NCBI GenBank assembly: GCA_916048095.2
Contig: OU696573.1
Coordinates: 5,356,608 to 5,420,607 of the forward strand
DNA from: Sacculina carcini
Lineage: Eukaryota > Arthropoda > Thecostraca > Sacculinidae
Direction of reading: 5' to 3'
DNA: 64,000 nucleotides
This document shows positions 31,473-41,380 of this stretch, in pieces. The stretch's first letter is position 1. Each line of letters starts with the position of its first letter. Position numbers and translations under genes: made by a program. The notes beneath the pieces were generated by a model. The model made no database searches and was not told the DNA's origin. It saw only the letters and a list, made by a program, of their open reading frames with translations.

Positions 31473-32126
31473 TTGTTGTTGTTCCTCAGGTTGTCTGGCC
31501 GAGCAACCTCGAGCTCCTGAGGAAAGACACGGCACCGACCGGGTTGTTCCACAGATCACTGATAGATGTAATTTTGTGTTGGCGTCTGAGTTGTGTGTGT
31601 GCTGTGCAGTGTTGCATGATGTGTGTGATGGTGTGTGGTGCTGAATTGCAATCTGGACAGGTGTCATCGATTGAGTCATTCAACCTTTTCTGATATGACA
31701 GAAGGGCAGGATGATGACCGCATCTCAACCTGGCCAGATGCACCTTGTTTTCGCGTGTGAGTGTGTTTTCTGATTTGTGTATGTCAGGTGGGTGTCTTTG
31801 TAGGAGTGTATTGTGTTGTAGTGAGTGTATGGCTTTCCGTGCGATCTCTGTGTGTATGTGTTTCTTGATTGATGCGCGTGGGGGAGCTGGTGGAAGTGAT
31901 GTGAAAATTTGTCTGTGGTAAAGTGTGCTTGGTGTTGTTTTTATGTTTCTGTCTGTGTTGTCTTGTGTTGTGAGGTGATGTAGTGGATGTGCTGTGCTGG
32001 TGACTGCTGCTGCGAGTGTTTGTGTGCCTCTCATGTCTAGGTGGTGTGTCAGTTTGAGTATTTTGGTTTCGTGATGAAGGTGGTCTGCTGGTGTGGTAGC
32101 TGTGCATCCTGTGATTGTTCTGTTAT
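31473..32126 (-). mobile_element. V2a: 5'-truncated copy of LINE V
   Basis: Covers only the C-terminal part: RTITGCTATTPADHLHHETK to HLARLRCGHHPALLSYQKR, then CPDCNSAPHTITHIMQHC and SSRLLGQTT, with a (CAA)n tail at 31473-31483. TGTTGGTGTTG stands at both ends (31462-31472 and 32127-32137). The right-hand copy also flanks V2b. Confidence 0.85.
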
Positions 32127-32137
32127 TGTTGGTGTTG

Positions 32138-35100
32138 TTGTTGTTGTTGTTGTTCCTCAAGTTGTCTGGCCGAGCAACCTCGAGCTCCTGAGGAAAGACA
32201 CGGCACCGACCGGGTTGTTCCACAGGTCTCTGACTGAATTTATTTTGTGTTGGCGTCAGAGTTGTGTGTGTGCTGTGCAGTGTTCCATGGTGTGTGTGAT
32301 GTGATGTTCCATGGTGTGTGGTGCTGAATTGCAATCTGGACAGGTGTCATCGATTGAGTCATTCAACCTTTTCTGATATGACAGAAGGGCAGGATGATGA
32401 CCGCATCTTAACCTGGCCAGATGCACCTTGTATTCCCTTGTGAGTGTGTTTTCTGATTTGTGTATGTCCGGTGGGTGTCTTTGTAGGAGTGTATTGTGTT
32501 GTAGTGAGTGTATGGCTTTCCGTGCGATCTCTGTGTGTATGTGTTTCTTGATTGATGTGCGTGGGGGAGCTGGTGGAAGTGATGTGAAAATTTTATGTGG
32601 TAAAGTGTGCTTGGTGTTGTTTTTATGTTTCTGTCTGTGTTGTCTTGTGTTGTGAGGTGATGTAGTGGATGTGCTGTGTTGGTGACTGCTGCTGCGAGTG
32701 TTTGTGTGCCTCTCATGTCTAGGTGGTGTGTCAGTTTGAGTATTTTGGCTTCGTGATGAAGGTGGTCTGCTGGTGTGGTAGCTGTGCATCCTGTGATTGT
32801 TCTGAGTGCGGTGGTTTGAAGTGTTTGAAGTGTGTTTGTGTGGCGTGTTGCGAGATTGCTAGCCCATGCGGGGCTAGCATATTCTATCACGGGTCGGATG
32901 TACTGTTTGTATATGGTGGTTGTGGTGTCTTTGTTGTGTCCGAAAGTTGTGTGTGAGAGTGCTTTCAGTGTTTTGAGGCGTGGAGTGACTTTAGTTTTAA
33001 TGTTTGTGATGTGTTGTTTGAATGAGAGTTGTGTGTCGTATGTGACGCCTAGTATTTTTGGTGTGTGCGTGTGTGGGATGATCGTGTTGTTGATGGTGAT
33101 TTGTGGTGTGTAGTTGTGTTCGGATGTCCAGTTGGTGATGAGTGTGGCTGTGGATTTGTCAGGTGCAATGTTCAGTTGGTTTGTGCTGAACCATTGTTGT
33201 AGTGTGTTGATGTAAGGTTGTAGTGCGTGCACTGCTCTGTCGGCGTGTCTGTGTGTGCTTGTGATTGTGATGGCGTCTGCATATGATGATATCTGTATGG
33301 ATGGAGTGTTGGGTGCTGGCATGTCGTGTAGGTATAAGTTGAAAAGTGTTGGTGCTAAAACGGAGCCCTGAGGGACTCCGTTTGTTATGTTGTGTGTGTT
33401 AGATGATTGTCCATTGTACCTCACATGGGCGCATCTGCCAGCGAGGTAGTTGGCCAACCATCTCTTAGTGTTATTGTGAAGTGTGATGTCTAGTATTTTG
33501 TTTGTGAGATTGTGTCGTGGAACTCTGTCGAAGGCTTTGCTGATGTCGAGTGTTATGAGTAGTGTTCTGTGTGGTGGTTTTGTTGTGTTTATGTTACCCA
33601 TCGTGGTCTGTGTGAGTTTTGTGAGCAGTGTGGTTGTAGAGTGCAGTGATCTGAAGCCGTGTTGTGATTGTGATAGTGGGATTTGTGGTGTGATGAGTTT
33701 GAGGATGAGGCGTTCTGTGATTTTTTATGGTGTGCAGAGCAGTGTGATTGGACGATGTGAAGAAGGAAGCGTGGGGTCTGTGCCTTGTTTGTGTAGTGTG
33801 ATGATGATGCCCGTTTTCCAGATGTGAGGTATTGTGTTGTGTGAGTAGCTGTAGTTGGATATGTTAGTGAGTGTCTGTATGCCTTGTGGTCCAAGATGTT
33901 TCAGATGGATGTTACTTATTCCATCTGGACCACAGGCTGATGATTGTTTAATGTTGTGTATGATGTGTCGTGTCTGCGCATGTGTGAATGGTGTGTATAG
34001 TGGATCTGTGCTGAATGTGTGTTTACGTCTGATGATTGTCCTGTCTTTTTGTGTAGGAGTGATGTGGCTGATGTGTGAGTAGTGGTTAATGAGTGTGTTT
34101 GCTTGTTGTTTATTTGATGGTACAGATGATGTGTCGGTCGTGATGGCTGCGTGTGTGCGTGTTATATTGCTGTTTGAGAGTGTGATGCTTTTCAGTGTGT
34201 TGTATAGTTTTGTGGTGTTTGATCTGTGATCTAGTGTTTTTATGTAGTTGTGCCAGTTCAGTGATTTTTGTTCATGTATCTTGCTGTTGATTGTGGTGTT
34301 GAGTGCGTGTATGTGTTCGGATGTATTGTGTGAGTGTGGTGTCGGAGAGTGTTTCAGTGTGTCGCGTTGTTTGATGAGTGTGTGTATTTCTTGTGTAAAG
34401 TTTGGGTTGTGGTGTTTTCTGTGTCCTTTTGGGATGTGTTGTTTGTCTGCCTTGTGTATGATGCTGTTAAATGTTTGGACTGTTTTGTTTATGTCTGTGA
34501 TGTCTGTTGTGTTGAGTTGCGTAAATGCTAGTTCCGTGTCGTGTGTGAATTGTGACCAATTGGCTTTTGTGTAATTTGTGTAAGTGCGTCTGGGTGTGTT
34601 TGGTGCAGTTCTGATTTTGGTGGTGATGACGATTGGAAGGTGGTCTGAGCCAAGCTCTTTGACCACCTTCCAAGGTGGTTGTGTGGGTGAGATCCGGTGT
34701 GCAAAATGTGATGTCAGGTGATGTCGAATGATAGTGTGCCTGATGTGTGGTGTGAGTGTGTTGGTGAGTGTTGTTGAGTATGTAGAGGTGTTCTGTTTGT
34801 TGAAGTATGTCTGTGCCTATGTTGGTGAATGGATTGTGTCTGTACCAGGCAGGATCTTTGGCGTTGAAGTCGCCACCCAGTATTATGTTAGGTGTGTTTG
34901 TGAGGTTGCGTATATCTGGTGTGTAGTTGCGAGGTACTGTTGGTGAAGTTTGTGGTGGAATGTATACGTTGATGATTGAAATGTGTGAGTGTGTGCCAGT
35001 GCGTATTTGTATCGATTGTTGTTCTGTTGTGGTGTCGTTTGGTGGTAGTAGTGCTTGTGTCTGTTTGCTGGTGTTTGTGTAGTTGATTGTTCTGTGTATG

Positions 35101-35614
35101 AGTGTGATGAGGCCACCGCCTCGACCACTAGTGCGGTCTTGGCGGATGGTGGTGTAATTGTGAAAGGTGGGTGTTCTGTGGTGCTGTTGCAATTTTGTTT
35201 CTTGTATGAGTGCTATGTGAATGGAGTGTCGTGTGAGGAAGTGTGTTAGTTCGTGTTTTTTTGTGTTGATGCCGTCGATGTTGAGCTGGAGAATGTTGAT
35301 GTTGTGTGTGCGGTGTATGTTGGTGTTTGTGCGAGTGAGAGTGTTGTTGATGTGTTGAGTTGTTGATGGAGGTGGTGGTGAGTGTGGTGATGATGACAGA
35401 AATGATGTTGCTGATAGTGAGGATGGTGCTGATGGTGATAGTGATGCTTGTGAGGAGGACGAAGTTGTTGGTGAGTGTGAGGATGAACGAGTTGTATGTG
35501 AAGATGGGAATGATGGTGATGTCGGTGGTGCTGATGACCGCGATGGTGTTGATGAAACAGAGGTGACTGATGTTGTTGGAGAATGTGCCAGTGTCGGTGT
35601 ACGTGCAGGTGTTG
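32138..35614 (-). pseudogene. V2b: full-length LINE V copy, 3' two-thirds, defective
   Basis: Minus strand: endonuclease (35192-34680; GGGLITLIHRTINY, ILGGDFNAKDPAWYRHNP), a 1-bp insertion at about 34675 shifting the frame, RT approach (34666-33725) ending in the same TAA stop as V1 (33727-33725), RT (33601-32408) with YADA at 33283-33272, and the C-terminal CCHC. V3 interrupts it at 35615. The 5' remainder is at 39640-40488. The element is flanked by TGTTGGTGTTG at 32127-32137 and 40489-40499. Confidence 0.9.
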
Positions 35615-35630
35615 TTGTTGTTGCTGTTCC

Positions 35631-38600
35631 TCAGGTTGTCTGGCCGAGCAACCTCGAGCTCCTGAGGAAAGACACGGCACCGACCGGGTTGTTCCACAGG
35701 TCTCTGATGGATGTAATTTTGTGTTGGCGTCTGAGTTGTGTGTGTGCTGTGCAGTGTTGCATGATGTGTGTGATGGTGTGTGGTGCTGAGTTGCAATCTG
35801 GACAGGTGTCATCGATTGAGTCATTCAACCTTTTCTGATATGACAGAAGGGCAGGATGATGACCGCATCTCAACCTGGCCAGATGCACCTTGGTTTCGCG
35901 TGTGAGTGTGTTTTCTGATTTGTGTATGTCAGGTGGGTGTCTTTGTAGGAGTGTATTGTGTTTTAGTGAGTGTATGGCTTTCCGTGCGATCTCTGTGTGT
36001 ATGTGTTTCTTGATTGATGTGCGTGGGGGAGCTGGTGGAAGTGATGTGAAAATTTGTCTGTGGTAAAGTGTGCTTGGTGTTGTTTTTATGTTTCTGTCTG
36101 TGTTGTCTTGTGTTGTGAGGTGATGTAGAGGATGTGCTGTGTTGGTGACTGCTGCTGCGAGTGTTTGTGTGCCTCTCATGTCTAGGTGGTGTGTCAGTTT
36201 GAGTATTTTGGTTTCGTGATGAAGGTGGTCTGCTGGTGTGGTAGCTGTGCATCCTGTGATTGTTCTGAGTGCGGTGTTTTGGAGTGTTTGAAGTGTGTTT
36301 GTGTGGCGTGTTGCGAGATTGCTAGCCCATGCGGGGCTAGCATATTCTATGACGGGTCGGATGTACTGTTTGTATATGGTGGTTGTGGTGTCTTTGTTGT
36401 GTCCGAAAGTTGTGTGAGAGAGTGCTTTCAGTGTGTTGAGGCGTGGAGTGACCTTGGTTTTAATGTTGGTGATGTGCTGTTTGAATGAGAGTTGTGTGTC
36501 GTATGTGACGCCTAGTATTTTTGGTGTGTGCGTGTGTGGGATGATCGCGTTGTTGATGGTGATTTGTGGTGTGTAGTTGTGTTCGGATGTCCAGTTGGTG
36601 ATGAGTGTGGCTGTGGATTTGGCAGGTGCAATGTTCAGTTGGTTTGTGCTGAACCATTGTTGTAGTGTGTTGATGTAAGGTTGTAGTGTGTGCACTGCTG
36701 TGTCGGCGTGTCTGTGTGTGCTTGTGATTGTGATGTCGTCTGCATATGATGATATCTGTATGGATGGAGTGTTGGGTGCTGGCATGTCATGTAGGTATAG
36801 GTTGAATAGTGTTGGTGCTAAAACGGAGCCCTGAGGGACTCCGTTTGTTATGTTGCGTGTGTGAGATGATTGTCCATTGTACCTCACATGGGCGCATCTG
36901 CCAGCGAGGTAGTTGGCCAACCATCTCTTAGTGTTATTGTGAAGTGTGGTGTCTAGTATTTTGTTTGTGAGATTGTGTCGTGGAACTCTGTCGAATGCTT
37001 TGCTGATGTCTAGTGTTATGAGTAGTGTTCTGTGTGGTGGTTTTGTTGTGTTTATGTTACCCATCATGGTCTGTGTGAGTTTTGTGAGCAGTGTGGTTGT
37101 GGAGTGCAGTGATCTGAAGCCGTGTTGTGATTGTGATAGTGGGATTTGTGGTGTGATGAGTTTGAGTATGAGGCGTTCTGTGATTTTTGATGGTGTGCAG
37201 AGCAGTGTGATTGGACGATGTGAAGAAGGAAGCGTGGGGTCTGTGCCTTGTTTGTGTAGTGTGATGATGATGCCCGTTTTCCAGATGTGAGGTATTGTGT
37301 TGTGTGAGAAGCTGTAGTTGGATATGTTGGTGAGTGTCTGTATGCCTTGTGGACCAAGATGTTTTAGATGGATGTTACTTATTCCATCTGGACCACAGGC
37401 TGATGATTGTTTGATGTTGTGTATGATGTGTCGTGTCTGCGCATGTGTGAATGGTGTGTATAGTGGATCTGTGCTGAATGTGTGTTTACGTCTGATGATT
37501 GTCCTGTCTTTTTGTGTAGGAGTGATGTGGCTGATGTGTGAGTAGTGGTTAATGAGTGTGTTTGCTTGTTGTTTATTTGATGGTACAGATGATATGTCGG
37601 TCGTGATGGCTGCGTGTGTGCGTGTTATATTGCTGTTTGAGAGTGTGATGCTTTTCAGTGTGTTGTATAGTTTTGTGGTGTTTGATCTGTGATCTAGTGT
37701 TTTTATGTAGTTGTGCCAGTTCAGTGATTTTTGTTCATGTATCTTGGTGTTGATTGTGGTGTTGAGTGCGTGTATTTGTTCGGATGTATTGTGTGAGTGT
37801 GGTGTCGGAGAGTGTTTCAGTGTGTCGCGTTGTTTGATGAGTGTGTGTATTTCTTGTGTAAAGTTTGGGTTGTGGTGTTTTCGGTGTCCTTTTGGGATGT
37901 GTTGTTTGTCTGCCTTGTGTATGATGCTGTTAAATGTTTGGACTGTTTTGTTTATGTCTGTGATGTCTGTTGTGTTGAGTTGTGTAAATGCTAGTTCCGT
38001 GTCGTGTGTGAATTGTGACCAATTGGCTTTTGTGTAATTTGTGTAAGTGCGTCTGGGTGTGTTTGGTGCAGTTCTGATTTTGGTGGTGATGACGATTGGA
38101 AGGTGGTCTGAGCCAAGCTCTTTGACCACCTTCCAAGTGGTTGTGTGAGTGAGATCCGGTGTGCAAAATGTGATGTCAGGTGATGTCGAATGATAGTGTG
38201 CCTGATGTGTGGTGTGAGTGTGTTGGTGAGTGTTGTTGAGAATGTAGAGGTGTTCTGTTTGTTGTAGTATGTCTGTGCCTCTGTTGGTGAGTGGATTGTG
38301 TGTGTACCAGGCAGGATCTTTGGCGTTGAAGTCACCGCCCAGTATTGTGTTAGGTGTGTTTGTGAGGTTGCGTATATCTGGTGTGTAGTTGCGAGGTACT
38401 GTTGGTGAAGTTTGTGGTGGAATGTATACGTTGATGATTGAAATGTGTGAATGTGAGCCAGTGCGTATTTGTATCGATTGTTGTTCTGTTGTGGTGTCGT
38501 TTGGTGGTAGTAGTGTTTGTGTCTGTGTGCTGGTGTTTGTGTAGTTGATAGTACTGTGTATGAGTGTGATGAGGCCTCCGCCTCGACCGCTAGTGCGGTC

Positions 38601-39365
38601 CTGGCGGATGGTGGTATAGTTGTGAAAGGTGGGTGTTCTGTGGTGCTGTTGCAATTTTGTTTCCTGTATGAGTGCTATGTGAATGGAGTGTCGTGTGAGG
38701 AAGTGTGTTAATTCGTGTTTTTTTGTGTTGATGCCGTCGATGTTGAGCTGTAGAATGTTGATGTTGTGTGTGCGGTGTAAGTTGGTGTTTGTGCGAGTGA
38801 GAGTGTTGTTGAGATGTTGAGTTGTTGATGGAGGTGGTGGTGGTGGTGAGTGTGATGATGATGGCAGAACTGATGGTGATGATAGTGAGGATGGTGCTGA
38901 TGGTGATAGTGATGCTTGTGAGGAGGACGAAGTTGTTGGTGAGTGTGAGGATGAACGAGTTGCATGTAAAGATGGGAATGATGGTGATGTCGGTGGTGCT
39001 GATGGCCGCGATGATGATGTCGATGGTGATGAGACAGGGGTGACTGATGTTGATGGTGAATGTGCTAGTGTCGGTGTACGTGCAGGTGTTGTTGAGTTTG
39101 GAGTGCATGATGAGCAGGTGAATGAGCTCGTGTATTGTGTGATGTTGTGAAGTGATGTGCATGTGGTGTGGCACCAGTTCAGGCAGGAGTTGCACTGAAC
39201 TGAGCCTTTTGTGTGTCGGCGTGTAGTGAGTGGCTGTGTACATATGTGGCAGGTGTATGTGTGTCTCGGGCCTGGATGTGGTTCTACGTCTCCTGCGAGT
39301 ATGAGCATACGAGAAATGATCGCGAGCGGATCATATCTCGACGCCCCCGCAGGAGACGGTGACAT
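35631..39365 (-). CDS. V3 polyprotein: 2A-like peptide, PHD-like finger, AP endonuclease, RT, CCHC tail
   Basis: 1244-aa frame from ATG 39365; longer starts read into V2b and are chimeric. Order: 2A-like MLILAGDVEPHPGP (20-33); PHD-like C4HC3 finger (39-87: CHICTQPL, VQCNSCLNWCHTTC, FTCSSC); Ser/Pro/Thr-rich linker (about 90-195); endonuclease (INILQLNIDGINTKK, IALIQETKLQ, ILGGDFNAKDPAW, GSDHLPIVI); RT (SACGPDGISNIHLK, LLITLDISKAFDRVPRHNL, NGVPQGSVLAPTLFNLYL, SYADDITITST at 36746-36735); C-terminal CPDCNSAPHTITHIMQHC. It would copy its own RNA at a nicked target. Ingi/Vingi- or I-group affinity is plausible (no RNase H seen), but the clade is not proven. The protein is unusually rich in Thr, His and Asn. 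Confidence 0.92.
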   Translation of the reverse strand: MSPSPAGASRYDPLAIISRMLILAGDVEPHPGPRHTYTCHICTQPLTTRRHTKGSVQCNSCLNWCHTTCTSLHNITQYTSSFTCSSCTPNSTTPARTPTLAHSPSTSVTPVSSPSTSSSRPSAPPTSPSFPSLHATRSSSHSPTTSSSSQASLSPSAPSSLSSPSVLPSSSHSPPPPPPSTTQHLNNTLTRTNTNLHRTHNINILQLNIDGINTKKHELTHFLTRHSIHIALIQETKLQQHHRTPTFHNYTTIRQDRTSGRGGGLITLIHSTINYTNTSTQTQTLLPPNDTTTEQQSIQIRTGSHSHISIINVYIPPQTSPTVPRNYTPDIRNLTNTPNTILGGDFNAKDPAWYTHNPLTNRGTDILQQTEHLYILNNTHQHTHTTHQAHYHSTSPDITFCTPDLTHTTTWKVVKELGSDHLPIVITTKIRTAPNTPRRTYTNYTKANWSQFTHDTELAFTQLNTTDITDINKTVQTFNSIIHKADKQHIPKGHRKHHNPNFTQEIHTLIKQRDTLKHSPTPHSHNTSEQIHALNTTINTKIHEQKSLNWHNYIKTLDHRSNTTKLYNTLKSITLSNSNITRTHAAITTDISSVPSNKQQANTLINHYSHISHITPTQKDRTIIRRKHTFSTDPLYTPFTHAQTRHIIHNIKQSSACGPDGISNIHLKHLGPQGIQTLTNISNYSFSHNTIPHIWKTGIIITLHKQGTDPTLPSSHRPITLLCTPSKITERLILKLITPQIPLSQSQHGFRSLHSTTTLLTKLTQTMMGNINTTKPPHRTLLITLDISKAFDRVPRHNLTNKILDTTLHNNTKRWLANYLAGRCAHVRYNGQSSHTRNITNGVPQGSVLAPTLFNLYLHDMPAPNTPSIQISSYADDITITSTHRHADTAVHTLQPYINTLQQWFSTNQLNIAPAKSTATLITNWTSEHNYTPQITINNAIIPHTHTPKILGVTYDTQLSFKQHITNIKTKVTPRLNTLKALSHTTFGHNKDTTTTIYKQYIRPVIEYASPAWASNLATRHTNTLQTLQNTALRTITGCTATTPADHLHHETKILKLTHHLDMRGTQTLAAAVTNTAHPLHHLTTQDNTDRNIKTTPSTLYHRQIFTSLPPAPPRTSIKKHIHTEIARKAIHSLKHNTLLQRHPPDIHKSENTLTRETKVHLARLRCGHHPALLSYQKRLNDSIDDTCPDCNSAPHTITHIMQHCTAHTQLRRQHKITSIRDLWNNPVGAVSFLRSSRLLGQTT
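39267..39308 (-). other. 2A-like ribosome-skipping motif at the V3 N-terminus
   Basis: Encodes MLILAGDVEPHPGP. Canonical 2A is DxExNPGP with a hydrophobic run before it; here Asn is His. A Gly-Pro skip would release about 32 residues from the rest. V1 has the same motif (about 23992-24034). V2b has ADDVEPHPGP with Gly changed to Asp (about 40120-40160). 2A-like sequences at this position are documented in AP-type non-LTR elements; activity with His is uncertain. Confidence 0.75.
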
Positions 39366-39639
39366 GCGTGGAAATGAAAGTGTGAGGCGAGTGGTGTTGG
39401 TACTGTGTCTGTTGTTTGTGTATGTGTAGCGTGGTGTCACGATTTGTGCCAGTTGCACTGAGCTGAAAAAAAAAAAAAAAAAGACCTGTGGAACCCGGGT
39501 GACCGAAGCCGATCCCAGGAGCTCGACAGCCCCGCCGTTCTGGCGAGGCTGGAAGGGTTGTTGCTGCGGATTGGCCTCCAGATTGGAGGGTGGTCCCACG
39601 ACGTAGACGTCGCAGCTCCAGGACCACGTGCAGGTGTTG

Positions 39640-40488
39640 TTGAGTTTGGTGTGCATAATGAGCAGATGAATGAACGCGTGTATTGTGTGATGTTGTGGAG
39701 TGATGTGCATGTGGTGTGGCACCAGTTCAGGCAGGAGTTGCACTGAACTGAGCCTTTTGTGTGTGTGCGTTAGTATATTAGAGTGCTGCATATCTAGCCA
39801 GAGCGGTGTGAGTGAGTGTCGTATTCGCGTGCATATGTATGTCTGTGTGCGAGTGTGTGCATGTTTGCAGCGTCAGCTTGCTGACTCGGCTCGACTTGCA
39901 TTTGAGCGTTGTGGCATGTAGTGGTGTGTGTGTGTGTGTGTGCGTGTGTGTGTGCATTTACATGTGAGTTGAATGTGTGCGTTGTCTGTGGAAGGATGGT
40001 GTTTGATTGCTGAGCGCTGGTGCATGAAAATACAGGTGAAACGTGGTGCTGCTGTCATCTGACTCTACTACAGTGTGTCGGCGTGTAGTGAGTGGCTGTG
40101 TACATATGTGGCAGGTGTATGTGTGTCTCGGTCCTGGATGTGGTTCTACGTCATCTGCGAGTATGAGCATACGAGAAATGATCGCAAGCGGATCACATCT
40201 CGACGCCCCCGCAGGAGACGGTGACATGCGTGGAAATGAAAGTGTGAGGCGAGCGGTGTTGGTACTGTGTCTGTTGTTTGTGTATGTGTAGCGTGGTGTC
40301 ACGATTTGTGCCAGTTGCACTGAGCTGAAAAAAAAGAGAAAAAAAGACCTGTGGAACCCGGGTGACCGAAGCCGATCCCAGGAGCTCGACAGCCCCGTCG
40401 TTCTGACGAGGCTGGAAGGGTTGTTGCTGCGGTTTGGCCTCCAGATTGGAGGGTGGTCCCACGACGTAGACGTCGCAGCTCCAGGACC
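39640..40488 (-). pseudogene. V2b: 5' part (2A-like, PHD-like finger), split by a 0.3-kb insertion
   Basis: Continuation of V2b on the 5' side of V3. 40073-40488 holds the 5' UTR and MSPSPAGASRCDPLAIISR with MLILADDVEPHPGP; 39640-39764 holds the finger remainder and linker start. In V3 these are contiguous. The 5' end GGTCCTGGAGCTGCGAC is shared by V1, V2b and V3. Confidence 0.85.
39765..40072. mobile_element. Unclassified 0.3-kb insertion in V2b
   Basis: Absent from V1 and V3 at the same position (V3 reads TTTTGTGTGTCGGCGTG). It is bounded by TGTGTG on both sides, a possible 6-bp duplication in simple sequence. The inserted text has a (TG)n core (39930-39955) and no coding frame, TIR or tRNA-like box that I can recognise. 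Confidence 0.6.
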
Positions 40489-41380
40489 TGTTGGTGTTGT
40501 TGTAGATGATGTTGTTGATGTTTGATGTTGTTGTTGATGATGATGTTGGTGTTGTTGTAGACGATGTTGTTGATGTTTTCTTGCTGTTCTGTTTTGGTAT
40601 ATGAGGTTGTGGAGCATGCCTCTTAGAGTTGTATGTCGCAATAACTCTTGTTACTATTCAAAACAGTAAAAGGTGGAAGAGTTGTATTGTTTAACCTTTA
40701 CTTATCTCCTAGCCTAGTCTTATTATGTCTCCTAACTTTCTTAGTGTGCAGTAGGGTGACACTTATTTTACGAAAGATCGAATTTCAATGAATGCTGGTG
40801 GAATAATGGATCCGTTTCCTTAAAAACACTGTACAATATTTTTGGAAAGTATTAATTTTTAGAACTAGCTCAAAGCGAATAGTTTCGAGGTTTTTTGCCA
40901 AAAGGCGACATGTTGACATTTTAGGTGTTGATGTTGGAGTAAAACAATTTGAAAAACTAATCTATTCACCAGCAAACCATACAATGCTCAAAGAAACTTC
41001 ACGTTAGACATACAACTTCAACAACAACAATACGAGCGACGAAAAATACGCTTTTCACACCGAAGTTGCCAGTGTGTAAATATTTTCGCCGAATGTTTTC
41101 CACCTAAGACTCCCACTAAAACACGTGCGAAATACCTGTCATCAGCAATACGAGAGTTACACGAAGAACAGAAGAAAAATTCTGCCGGACATAAACTCAA
41201 CGGTAAGCAAAACTCATGAAACATTAAGAAGTATTTACAAAGCATTCACCGTAAACAAAGACGCTAAAATCTCACATAACATCGAAACATTGAAGGAGAA
41301 TTTCAAAACATAGCAACTGAACATGAAGGAAACATGTAAAATCATGACTGCGGCAAGAAATGATCACTCATCATCTGGCT
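40489..41380. other. LINE K remainder, then AT-rich DNA; no gene seen
   Basis: 40489-40580 is GTT/GAT triplet-rich (possibly LINE K). 40650-41380 is AT-rich, with no domain-bearing frame and no recognisable Copia LTR, although the Copia 3' coding end is next to it. Confidence 0.4.

Larger units (their letters stand above)
35615..39625 (-). mobile_element. V3: apparently intact LINE V copy (4.0 kb)
   Basis: Flanked by ACGTGCAGGTGTTG at 35601-35614 and 39626-39639. V3 itself carries this string once in its own linker region (about 39080), showing that the target was the homologous place in V2b. The 5' UTR is about 260 bp with an A-run (39466-39482 on +). One long ORF follows, then almost no 3' UTR: the TGA stop lies within 16 bases of the (CAA)n tail. 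This is the only V copy here with YADD and without a stop in the RT. Confidence 0.92.

Noticed and set aside
39366-39791. 142-codon upstream extension of the V3 frame
   Set aside because: From 39625 upward it reads V2b sequence, so the longer 1386-codon frame is a chimera created by the insertion.
35601-40488. V2b and V3 as a tandem segmental duplication
   Set aside because: V3 begins and ends precisely at the family's own 5' and 3' termini and is bracketed by a 14-bp duplication, which indicates retrotransposition.
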